A DNA stretch of 11,836 nucleotides from an uncultured Candidatus Melainabacteria bacterium (GTDB taxonomy: Bacteria; Cyanobacteriota; Vampirovibrionia; Gastranaerophilales; Gastranaerophilaceae), in assembly GCA_934700335.1 (NCBI GenBank), contig CAKUXM010000028.1, forward strand, positions 1 to 11,836, written 5' to 3'. The translations under genes were made by a program, and so were the position numbers. Numbering within the stretch: the stretch's first letter is position 1; each line of letters opens with the position of its first letter. Positions 1 through 5,333 of the stretch are shown piece by piece. The notes beneath the pieces are model-generated. The model was not told the DNA's origin. It was given only the letters and a program-made list of their open reading frames with translations, and ran no database searches.

Positions 1-84
1 TTTCTCTCTTAATAATTTTTAAATCTCTTACATTTATATAAAGGAAATTTAAATTTATTTATTGACTTTTTTGAGTTCTATTAT

Positions 85-111
85 TAACTTTTGTTAAGAA
101 AATGATATACT
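85..111 (+). promoter_or_regulatory. Possible extended -10 promoter
   Basis: TATACT at 106-111 is preceded by TGA at 103-105, giving an extended -10 (TGn-TATACT). The best upstream -35-like word is TTAACT at 85-90, with a short 15-base spacer. Transcription would start near 118 and run only to the terminator at 233-260. No protein would be made, so either this is a small RNA promoter or a chance match in AT-rich DNA. Confidence 0.3.
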
Positions 112-143
112 CTTATCGAAAATCGTAATATTATTAAGTTTTG

Positions 144-161
144 TTGGGCAAGTATGCCCAA
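144..161. repeat. Small palindrome, dispersed-repeat-like
   Basis: TTGGGCA (144-150) and TGCCCAA (155-161) form a perfect 7-bp stem around the loop AGTA. The flanking word CAACCTACAAAA (159-170) recurs at 217-228. The combination of a G-T-T-G-G-G-C-A hairpin followed by ACCTACAA looks like short intergenic repeat elements seen in several bacterial genomes. Repeat status cannot be proved without the rest of the genome. Confidence 0.5.
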
Positions 162-173
162 CCTACAAAACCC

Positions 174-197
174 TGTCATTCCGTGCTTGACACTGAA
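174..197. repeat. Second palindromic repeat remnant
   Basis: TTCCGTG (179-185) and CACTGAA (191-197) form a stem with one mismatch around CTTGA (186-190). The opening GTCATTCCGTGCTTGACAC resembles the common intergenic palindrome family beginning GTCATTCC, with one arm drifted. I infer a decayed copy of a REP- or MITE-like element; genome-wide copy number was not examined. Confidence 0.4.
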
Positions 198-230
198 GTA
201 TGGCAATATAGTGAGTCAACCTACAAAACA

Positions 231-260
231 AAAACGACTCAAATGAGTCGTTCTTTTTTA
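231..260. terminator. Bidirectional intrinsic terminator
   Basis: AACGACTC (233-240) pairs perfectly over 8 bp with GAGTCGTT (245-252) around the loop AAAT. On the plus strand the stem runs into TTCTTTTTTA; on the minus strand it runs into a T-rich tract (TTTTTGTTTTG). It lies 14 bases past the stop of the minus-strand gene at 274-747, so it is most likely that gene's terminator. It could also stop plus-strand transcription. Confidence 0.75.
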
Positions 261-273
261 ATTAAAATTTATC

Positions 274-747
274 TTATGCCCATCTATAAGCTGTTGGGTC
301 GTCATCACAACCATCTGTAGAAAAGAAATCACCAATTTTTTGGAATACATTTCTATTATCCTTAGTTACAGGTTCTGTCAAAAGAGTTTCTGTTTCTTGG
401 GTATGAGGTTTTAAAACATTTTTAATAACTTTAACTAATTTATCAGGAACAACATTGTTTCCATATCTATACCCTGAATCTAATTTAATATCAGAGCCGT
501 CTTTTTTAGTATTTCTAATAAAAAATGTTGAGTAATCATTATCATTTGGATTCTTCTTTGGCTTTTTTGTTTCATAAATTTCAAGGACATCTCCTTTTGA
601 AACCTTTTCTAATTTTCCTAAAAGTTTATCAAAATCCTTCTTTTGATTAGCACCCATATTATCTGTAAATTTATTGTATGCTTCATTTTGTTTAATTTTT
701 GCACAAAAATTAGGATTTGGCACATTTGGATTTGCATTAATATTCAT
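274..747 (-). CDS. Unrecognised small protein, 157 aa
   Basis: I do not recognise a family. The product has 157 residues and is hydrophilic, with no signal peptide or membrane segment, so it is probably cytoplasmic unless exported by a non-Sec route. The N-terminus is an Asn/Pro-rich tail (residues 1-13), followed by N-F-C-A-K-I. Residues 20-50 look helical, the middle is Lys/Asn/Asp-rich with likely beta strands (VLEIYET, TFFIRNT), and the C-terminus is acidic (CDDDP) ending in RWA. The ATG at 745-747 is supported by an upstream AAGGTAGG ribosome site about seven bases away. It is a single-gene transcript, divergent from the EF-hand operon, with a minus-strand promoter near 872-877 and a terminator just downstream. 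Length, codon pattern and flanking signals support a real gene; its function is unknown. Confidence 0.75.
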   Translation of the reverse strand: MNINANPNVPNPNFCAKIKQNEAYNKFTDNMGANQKKDFDKLLGKLEKVSKGDVLEIYETKKPKKNPNDNDYSTFFIRNTKKDGSDIKLDSGYRYGNNVVPDKLVKVIKNVLKPHTQETETLLTEPVTKDNRNVFQKIGDFFSTDGCDDDPTAYRWA

Positions 748-871
748 ATTTACACCTACCTTGATTACACATTACACCCTTATATTTCATGTAAGTAAAC
801 TACAAGTTAAAAATTGCCAAAAGAAAAACTCCTCATATCTTATCATACTGTGTTGTAACTAAGTTTTAGCA

Positions 872-899
872 ATTATAACCCCATCTTTACAATTAGTAA
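872..899 (-). promoter_or_regulatory. Promoter for the 157-aa protein gene
   Basis: On the minus strand a perfect TATAAT lies at 872-877, with a weak TTACTA -35-like word at 894-899 and a 16-base spacer. Transcription would start near 865, giving a 5' leader of about 118 bases to the ATG at 747. Confidence 0.45.
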
Positions 900-907
900 C
901 ATCTTAG

Positions 908-935
908 TTAAAAGTAAGCACAAATGTGGAATAAT
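908..935 (+). promoter_or_regulatory. Promoter for the EF-hand operon
   Basis: AATAAT at 930-935 is preceded by TGG at 927-929 (extended -10), with TTAAAA at 908-913 as a possible -35 and a 16-base spacer. Predicted start is near 942, about 98 bases before the ATG at 1040 and just upstream of the leader hairpin at 952-970. TATAAC (943-948) is an alternative -10. Confidence 0.4.
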
Positions 936-951
936 CTACATGTATAACTAT

Positions 952-970
952 AAGCCAAACGGATTGGCTT
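952..970 (+). promoter_or_regulatory. 5' leader hairpin before the EF-hand operon
   Basis: AAGCCAA (952-958) and TTGGCTT (964-970) form a perfect 7-bp stem around ACGGA, followed by GTTTTC. It falls near the predicted 5' end of the transcript. It could stabilise the mRNA or act as a weak attenuator; the following tract is not rich enough in U to call a terminator. Confidence 0.4.
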
Positions 971-1039
971 GTTTTCAAAAGGATTTAAACTTTAAAACCC
1001 AGACAAATCACACAAAGAGCATAAAACAAGGATTGTATT

Positions 1040-1630
1040 ATGATTAACGGAGTATCTTCAGGACAAATTTTAAAACTTCAGAACTTTGGCGGAACAAGAA
1101 AATTAACTACTGATAAAATATTCGGTATGATTTCTATTCAGCTTGGTGGTGATGGCAGAAGCATCTCTAGAGAAAATCTTAAACAATATATCCAAAAAGC
1201 CGACGACGGACTTATAAATTGTTCAGAAAAACAACTTAAAGCTTTCAAACTTCTTGACGAAAACTGGAAAGACCTTTTTGGTGATACAGACAGCATTACG
1301 GCAAGAGATTTTAACAAAGCTTCTGGTATATTCGCTCAAATCATTCTTGCAAAAGAAGATAAGAGTGATTTAGAAAAGCTTCAAGACGAAATTCAAAAGC
1401 AAGTCGAAAAGCAAAAGAAAGCCAAAGAAGAACAAGAAAAGAAGGCTCAAGAGAAAAAAGAAGAAGAAAACAATAAAAAAGTTGAAGACGATGAAGAAGT
1501 TGAAGAAAAAGATAACACCGCATCAATCATCAACAACCTAATCAACAATAACACAACATACACAAAAACTGGTACAGAAAAGCAAAGTGAAGCTACTGCC
1601 AAGACTTCAACAGTTGAGTACAAAATATAA
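1040..1630 (+). CDS. EF-hand-like, coiled-coil protein, 196 aa
   Basis: No named family is recognised. Residues 25-95 hold two degenerate EF-hand-like segments, GGDGRSISRENL (36-47) and GDTDSITARDF (81-91). Each keeps the D-x-x-S-I-[S/T] turn and the following acidic residue or Leu/Phe, but lacks the full set of calcium ligands. Residues 105-158 are almost entirely Glu/Lys/Gln and should form a long charged helix or coiled coil. An Asn/Thr-rich tail (160-189) leads to the C-terminus S-T-V-E-Y-K-I (190-196), nearly the same as in the next gene. There is no signal peptide or membrane segment. The start is set by AAGGA at 1028-1032, seven bases from the ATG. It is the first gene of a two-gene operon, with a 10-base gap to the second. 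Likely a calcium-related or scaffold-type protein of unknown role. Confidence 0.8.
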   Translation: MINGVSSGQILKLQNFGGTRKLTTDKIFGMISIQLGGDGRSISRENLKQYIQKADDGLINCSEKQLKAFKLLDENWKDLFGDTDSITARDFNKASGIFAQIILAKEDKSDLEKLQDEIQKQVEKQKKAKEEQEKKAQEKKEEENNKKVEDDEEVEEKDNTASIINNLINNNTTYTKTGTEKQSEATAKTSTVEYKI

Positions 1631-1640
1631 AAGGAACAAA

Positions 1641-2288
1641 ATGGATATTACATCTATCTCTAGTTCAAATAATCAATATATGAGCTTGTTCAAGCCACAA
1701 AGCGCAATGAACAAAGCTCAAAGTCAGTTTTCAAATAATTTAACAAACAATTTGAGTGCAAACGCTAAAAAGGTTGCAGCAACTAACACAAACAAAGGTT
1801 CAGCTGCAAGCAATATTATATTGGCTAAAAAAGGTCAAGCAGGATACATGAAGGAAATGGATACTGACAATGACGGTCAAGTGTCTTTAGAAGAATTCAA
1901 CAAATACTGTGAAGAAAACGAAATTGAAGGCAAAAGCAAATTAATGCTTATGTCTTCTATGCAGGTTGCAAAATCAACAGCAGAACTTGTTGAGGAAATT
2001 GAAGCAAAAAAAGCCCAAAAAAGTGAAAACGACACAAAAAGTGATGATGAAAAAATTTATGCGCAAAAAGGCGATGAAAAATACAATAACGCAATGGACT
2101 CAAACAGTAATGGTATCATCACTTATGAAGAATATCTTGATTATATAAACGCAAAAGAAGGTTCTGACTCTAGCGAAGAAGCTTCAACTACTGATGCTCA
2201 AAATTCTGATACAAGCGACACTGCAACTTACAACGAAGATGCCAAATTTGACAAAAAAGTGCAATCTACAGTTGAATACGAAGTATAA
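1641..2288 (+). CDS. Two-EF-hand protein, 215 aa
   Basis: Residues 74-85 (DTDNDGQVSLEE) and 153-164 (DSNSNGIITYEE) are canonical 12-residue EF-hand loops, with Asp/Asn at positions 1, 3 and 5, Gly at 6, a hydrophobic residue at 8 and Glu at 12, so calcium binding is expected. The two units align beyond the loops: A-x-K-G, then Y, then M-D at matching spacings, and E-E-[F/Y]-x-x-Y after the loop, suggesting internal duplication. The N-terminal 60 residues are Ser/Asn-rich and disordered; the C-terminal 40 are Ser/Asp/Thr-rich and end in S-T-V-E-Y-E-V. There is no signal peptide or membrane segment. I chose ATG 1641 because AAGGA at 1631-1635 precedes it; an in-frame ATG at 1587 lies inside the previous gene and has no such site. 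It is the second gene of the operon. The function beyond calcium binding is unknown. Confidence 0.85.
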   Translation: MDITSISSSNNQYMSLFKPQSAMNKAQSQFSNNLTNNLSANAKKVAATNTNKGSAASNIILAKKGQAGYMKEMDTDNDGQVSLEEFNKYCEENEIEGKSKLMLMSSMQVAKSTAELVEEIEAKKAQKSENDTKSDDEKIYAQKGDEKYNNAMDSNSNGIITYEEYLDYINAKEGSDSSEEASTTDAQNSDTSDTATYNEDAKFDKKVQSTVEYEV

Positions 2289-2316
2289 ATTACTATTCTT
2301 CAACAATTAATTTTTT
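2271..2316 (+). terminator. Possible weak terminator at the convergent junction
   Basis: GTTGAA (2271-2276) pairs with TTCAAC (2299-2304), and AGTA (2282-2285) pairs with TACT (2291-2294) inside it, separated by an unpaired internal loop. A T-rich tract (TTAATTTTTT, 2307-2316) follows. The stem spans the stop codons of both convergent genes. It is AT-rich and imperfect, so the call is weak. Confidence 0.3.
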
Positions 2317-3540
2317 CAATTCCTTCTTAGCCATAATAAGCTGTTTATCATTATTGGCTTTCATATCGTCAATAGTCAATTCAACATTAATATCAGGTTC
2401 AATACCTTTTTCATTAATATCAGTACCATTTGGGGTAAGATATTTAGCAATAGTCAAATTTATACCAGTACCATTTGGAAGAGGTACAATTTGTTGAACC
2501 ATACCTTTGCCATAAGTTTTTGTACCCAAAATTTTTGCCTTATGATAATCCTTTAATGCTCCAGAAAGAATTTCACTAGCGCTTGCGCTGCCGCCATCAA
2601 CCATTACAACCAAAGGTTTATGAATAGTCAAATCTGTATTTTGAGCCTTAATTCTATTTCTATATCCGTTTCTACCGATAATGCTTACAATATCATTTCC
2701 ACCTTCAATAAACATATTAGAAATGAAGACAGCATTCGGTAACAATCCACCAGGATTACCTCTCAAATCAAGAATCAAACCTTTTGCTTTTTCTGTTTTT
2801 TCTAAAGCTTCAACAAATTCTTTTGCAGTATCAACACCAATAAACGTAGAAATTTGGATATAGCCTAAGTCTTTATCTTCTTTATCAATATAACTTTTAA
2901 CAGATTTAACTTTAATTTCTTTTCTTTTTAATTTTTTAGTAAGCTTCGCATTGTCTCTAAGGATAACAAGCTCAACCATACTATTTATAGGACCTCTAAC
3001 GACGCTTGCAACCTCACTAATAGCTTTACCACTCATATCAACACCATTAACCTTCATAATAATGTCGCCAATTCTAAGTTGCGCAGCTTGTGCAGGGCTA
3101 CCTTCTACAACACCTAAAATAACAATTTTACCATCTAATGATGCGATATTTACACCAATACCAGTAACTCTTGAATCAATATCCAAGTTTTGCTCAGCAA
3201 ATTCTTGCTTACTCATAAAGTTAGAATAAGGGTCATTTAAACTTTCTAGCATAGTCCCAATAGCGACTTTTGCATCTTCGTCTGTATTAATTTTATCTCT
3301 ATAATGTTCTTTCCATCTAGACCATTTTTGATTATTCATTGATGAATCATAATAAGAATCTCTAATTTCTCTCCATGTCAAATTGAACAACTGTTGACTA
3401 GAAACGATTGTATTATTATTTCTTGTCGCCAATTTTGATCTAAAATTAACTGGCATGTCAAAAAATTTCATAAAGAAATTGTTCAACAATACGATTATGA
3501 AGACAAAAATTATTAAAATTATGACTTGTTTTTTGCTCAT
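2293..3540 (-). CDS. ctpA: CtpA-type S41 carboxy-terminal processing protease
   Basis: This is a 415-residue serine protease of the S41A (CtpA/Prc/CtpB) family. Such enzymes cut periplasmic or extracytoplasmic proteins near their C-terminus. Residues 5-26 form one membrane segment, so the enzyme is anchored with its catalytic part outside. A PDZ domain spans about 125-200 (GIGVNI, GSPAQ, GDIIMKVNG). The protease core follows, with LDLRGNPGG (258-266). The expected catalytic triad is visible: Ser320 in GGSASASEI, Lys345 in TYGKG and Gln349, with the 25- and 4-residue spacing known from CtpB and Prc. Length is normal. It is the last gene of the long minus-strand operon, 53 bases after the HicB-like gene. 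No Shine-Dalgarno precedes the ATG at 3538-3540, and a possible own promoter sits directly upstream. The symbol follows the family; ctpB-like naming would be equally fair. Confidence 0.93.
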   Translation of the reverse strand: MSKKQVIILIIFVFIIVLLNNFFMKFFDMPVNFRSKLATRNNNTIVSSQQLFNLTWREIRDSYYDSSMNNQKWSRWKEHYRDKINTDEDAKVAIGTMLESLNDPYSNFMSKQEFAEQNLDIDSRVTGIGVNIASLDGKIVILGVVEGSPAQAAQLRIGDIIMKVNGVDMSGKAISEVASVVRGPINSMVELVILRDNAKLTKKLKRKEIKVKSVKSYIDKEDKDLGYIQISTFIGVDTAKEFVEALEKTEKAKGLILDLRGNPGGLLPNAVFISNMFIEGGNDIVSIIGRNGYRNRIKAQNTDLTIHKPLVVMVDGGSASASEILSGALKDYHKAKILGTKTYGKGMVQQIVPLPNGTGINLTIAKYLTPNGTDINEKGIEPDINVELTIDDMKANNDKQLIMAKKELKKLIVEE

Positions 3541-3546
3541 AATTTA

Positions 3547-3575
3547 ATTTAACAACAACGAATAATTTTAATCAA
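3547..3575 (-). promoter_or_regulatory. Possible internal promoter for ctpA
   Basis: On the minus strand TTGATT (3570-3575) and TTAAAT (3547-3552) are separated by 17 bases, each matching four of six consensus positions. The predicted start falls on or next to the A of the ctpA ATG (3540), which has no ribosome site. This would give a leaderless ctpA message in addition to operon read-through. The match is weak and the DNA is AT-rich. Confidence 0.3.
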
Positions 3576-3593
3576 TAGCCATTTTTATTAATA

Positions 3594-3878
3594 CTATGGG
3601 CAAAGTTTTTCCCAATCAACATCGTCCTCATCAGGATCACCTGGCTCTCTGATTTCGTCTCCGTCTTCAATCATCAACATCAATTGTAATTTTAATTGTT
3701 TTTTATAATTTTCTCTAGCTTTTTCTATAGTTTTTGCACAAAATGCGAAACTTGGAATTTCTTCAATTTCAATATAATAGTAAGGATTGCCATTGAAGTC
3801 TAAGTCCGTTCCCTCAACTAAAGTCCAATCCAAATTCATATAATATTCTATATCTTTATTTTCTATATCGTTACTCAT
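3594..3878 (-). CDS. Orphan HicB-like protein, 94 aa
   Basis: Residues 17-80 have the pattern of the HicB antitoxin fold (partial RNase-H-like): strands WTLVEGTDL and YYYIEIEEIPSF, a T-I-E-K-A turn, a long helix (ENYKKQLKLQLMLMI) and the typical end E-D-G-D-E-I-R-E-P-G. In classical systems HicB blocks the HicA mRNA interferase and represses its own operon. Here no HicA-like gene lies on either side, and no added DNA-binding domain is visible; instead the C-terminus is an acidic tail (81-94). The start overlaps the end of the GerMN gene by 8 bases, so translation is coupled; a weak AAAGAG precedes it. The gene sits inside a housekeeping operon, which argues against a mobile toxin-antitoxin module. 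Solo HicB-like proteins of unknown role are common; this is probably one. Confidence 0.7.
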   Translation of the reverse strand: MSNDIENKDIEYYMNLDWTLVEGTDLDFNGNPYYYIEIEEIPSFAFCAKTIEKARENYKKQLKLQLMLMIEDGDEIREPGDPDEDDVDWEKLCP

Positions 3879-4461
3879 TGAAAACTCTTTCGTCCAACGG
3901 TTGATTAATCATCAAACCTTCTCCACCTATTACGTCAACTTGTTTGTTATCTATATATAAGTATACAGGTAATTTTGTATTTTTGTTAGCAGTTTTAACT
4001 AATTGATACAATCTTTTATATAACCCGTCTGTACCACCACCATTATCAAAAGCAGAAGTCAAATTGATAATAGCTTTTTTATCAGTTTCAACTACTGATA
4101 TAACTTTTGTTCCAGAAGGAATTTCAGAATATATACCTTTTTCTCTTTCAATTTGATTTGGACCTTCAACTAGTTTTGAAATAGCAAATGATAATTGTTG
4201 ACCATTTTCATCTTTATCATATTTTCTTTTAACAGCTCTATACAACTCATCACCGTTTTCATTTTTGCCAATAAAAAATACATTGATGTATGTATCAGCC
4301 TTTTTAGAAACCTTTTCGTCTTCGGTTGCTTCATTCTCTTCGTTCTGAGAAATTTCAACATGATTACCAGTCTTTTCTGGAGAAAAGAAAGCATATTTTA
4401 CGTAGCAAATGGTCAATAAAATCAATATTATTAACGCAACTTTTTTATTATTTGTCATCAT
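3871..4461 (-). CDS. GerMN-domain membrane-anchored protein, 196 aa
   Basis: Residues 7-26 form a single hydrophobic segment after a short basic start, so the protein is probably anchored with its C-terminal part outside the membrane. Cys19 follows LTI and does not make a good lipobox. Residues 30-55 are an acidic linker. Residues 57-185 match the GerMN domain: Y-I-N-V-F-F-I, the helix AISKLVEGP (93-101), SEIPSGTKV (112-120), INLTSAF (132-138), a helix LYKRLYQLVKTA and the closing strand VYLYIDNKQV. GerMN is known from the Bacillus sporulation/germination protein GerM and occurs in many non-sporulating bacteria, including cyanobacteria; its biochemical role is poorly known, with envelope or peptidoglycan links suggested. 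SD AAAGGG precedes the ATG by 7 bases. It follows the DUF2993 gene by 11 bases, and overlaps the HicB-like gene. Confidence 0.85.
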   Translation of the reverse strand: MMTNNKKVALIILILLTICYVKYAFFSPEKTGNHVEISQNEENEATEDEKVSKKADTYINVFFIGKNENGDELYRAVKRKYDKDENGQQLSFAISKLVEGPNQIEREKGIYSEIPSGTKVISVVETDKKAIINLTSAFDNGGGTDGLYKRLYQLVKTANKNTKLPVYLYIDNKQVDVIGGEGLMINQPLDERVFNE

Positions 4462-4472
4462 TATAAAACCCT

Positions 4473-5333
4473 TTATTTCTTTGGTATAAATATTATACCG
4501 TCAAAAAGAATTTTGTCATCACTAATATCTACAGTTTTTATCATCAACTTTCCATTTTTAATGGAAAACGCATCTAACGAATATTTTAACGGGTCGATAT
4601 AATTAAACAATGCTAAGTATTTTGCAATATTTAATTTTCTATTAGAATTTTCAAGTCTTACGTCATAAACATTGATTTTACCATCAATAATTTTCAACGC
4701 TGCTGAAACATCAAACTTTAATGAAGAAGAAATGCCCAACATTGAAGATAATCCCGAAGAAACATTCATCAACAAATGTAATCTTTCATCTTTGATAGCA
4801 ACATCAACGGAATCAACTTTGATTAGTTTAATTCCTAATGCATTCAAGTCAATTTTCTTCAAGATTTTGTCATAAGCTTGAGATTTAACCGTGTCTTTCA
4901 AATCTTTTTCTGAAAATACTAATGAATATGACATTAATAAATTTGACTTGTTATAAATTTCGCTTGTAGATAAATCAAAATAGTTGAAATCACATAATGT
5001 TTTAGCTTCAAACAAAGAAACTTTAATTCCGTCTAAATCTAAGTTTTTACCAGTAATTTTTAAGTTCTTAAAAATACCATGTTTCAAATCAATCATACTG
5101 TATGATTTAAGAGAAACTTTGAATTTTTGACCTGTTTCTTTTTTAATTTGTTTTTTGATTATACTTTCACCAAGCTTTTCAGCAACAAAAGTTGCACCCG
5201 TAACTTTTGAAAATACTTGATTACCTTTTGAAGAAACATCAAAAGCTGGAGTACAATATGCTGTTGTGTATTGAGTTGCACTTGCTGGCAAGCTCATACA
5301 GAATAACAAAAATAATGCTATTATATTTTTCAT
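4473..5333 (-). CDS. Secreted DUF2993 (LmeA-like) protein, 286 aa
   Basis: The N-terminus is a clear Sec signal peptide: a short basic start, hydrophobic core IIALFLLFCMSL, and a cleavage site after A-S-A (residue 19). The mature part has the alternating beta-strand pattern of DUF2993, the family of mycobacterial LmeA, which is also widespread in cyanobacteria. It includes an amphipathic helix (50-68, AEKLGESIIKKQIKKETG), F-K-N-L-K-I-T-G-K-N-L (88-98), the strands around 165-182, a helix/strand region 205-230 and the final I-L-F-D-G-I-I-F-I-P-K-K. DUF2993 proteins are thought to have a lipid-binding tubular fold and act in the envelope; the ligand here is unknown. The ATG overlaps the truB stop as ATGA, giving translational coupling. 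Family assignment is from pattern recognition and is fairly but not fully certain. Confidence 0.75.
   Translation of the reverse strand: MKNIIALFLLFCMSLPASATQYTTAYCTPAFDVSSKGNQVFSKVTGATFVAEKLGESIIKKQIKKETGQKFKVSLKSYSMIDLKHGIFKNLKITGKNLDLDGIKVSLFEAKTLCDFNYFDLSTSEIYNKSNLLMSYSLVFSEKDLKDTVKSQAYDKILKKIDLNALGIKLIKVDSVDVAIKDERLHLLMNVSSGLSSMLGISSSLKFDVSAALKIIDGKINVYDVRLENSNRKLNIAKYLALFNYIDPLKYSLDAFSIKNGKLMIKTVDISDDKILFDGIIFIPKK

Larger units (their letters stand above)
1..273. other. Non-coding region with repeat remnants and terminator
   Basis: No credible reading frame is visible here. The first 100 bases are featureless and AT-rich. From about 103 onward there is an extended -10-like site, two small hairpins made of dispersed-repeat-like sequence (144-161 and 179-197), a 12-base word (CAACCTACAAAA) present twice (159-170 and 217-228), and a terminator hairpin (233-260). 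These parts are listed separately. The gene to the left of the window is not visible. Confidence 0.7.

Noticed and set aside
674..862. 62-codon plus-strand frame opposite the start of the 157-aa gene
   Set aside because: It overlaps the start and leader of a better-supported gene on the other strand, has no ribosome site and gives a low-complexity product.
1587..1640. Upstream in-frame ATG that would lengthen the two-EF-hand protein by 18 residues
   Set aside because: It lies inside the preceding gene with no ribosome site, whereas ATG 1641 follows AAGGA and starts 10 bases after the previous stop.
4403..4408. Cys19 of the GerMN protein as a lipoprotein lipobox cysteine
   Set aside because: The preceding residues are L-T-I, with Ile at the -1 position, where Gly, Ala or Ser is expected; a membrane anchor fits better.
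3594..4461. The GerMN/HicB-like overlap as a HicAB toxin-antitoxin pair
   Set aside because: The overlapping partner is a GerMN protein of 196 residues with a membrane segment, not a small HicA mRNA interferase.
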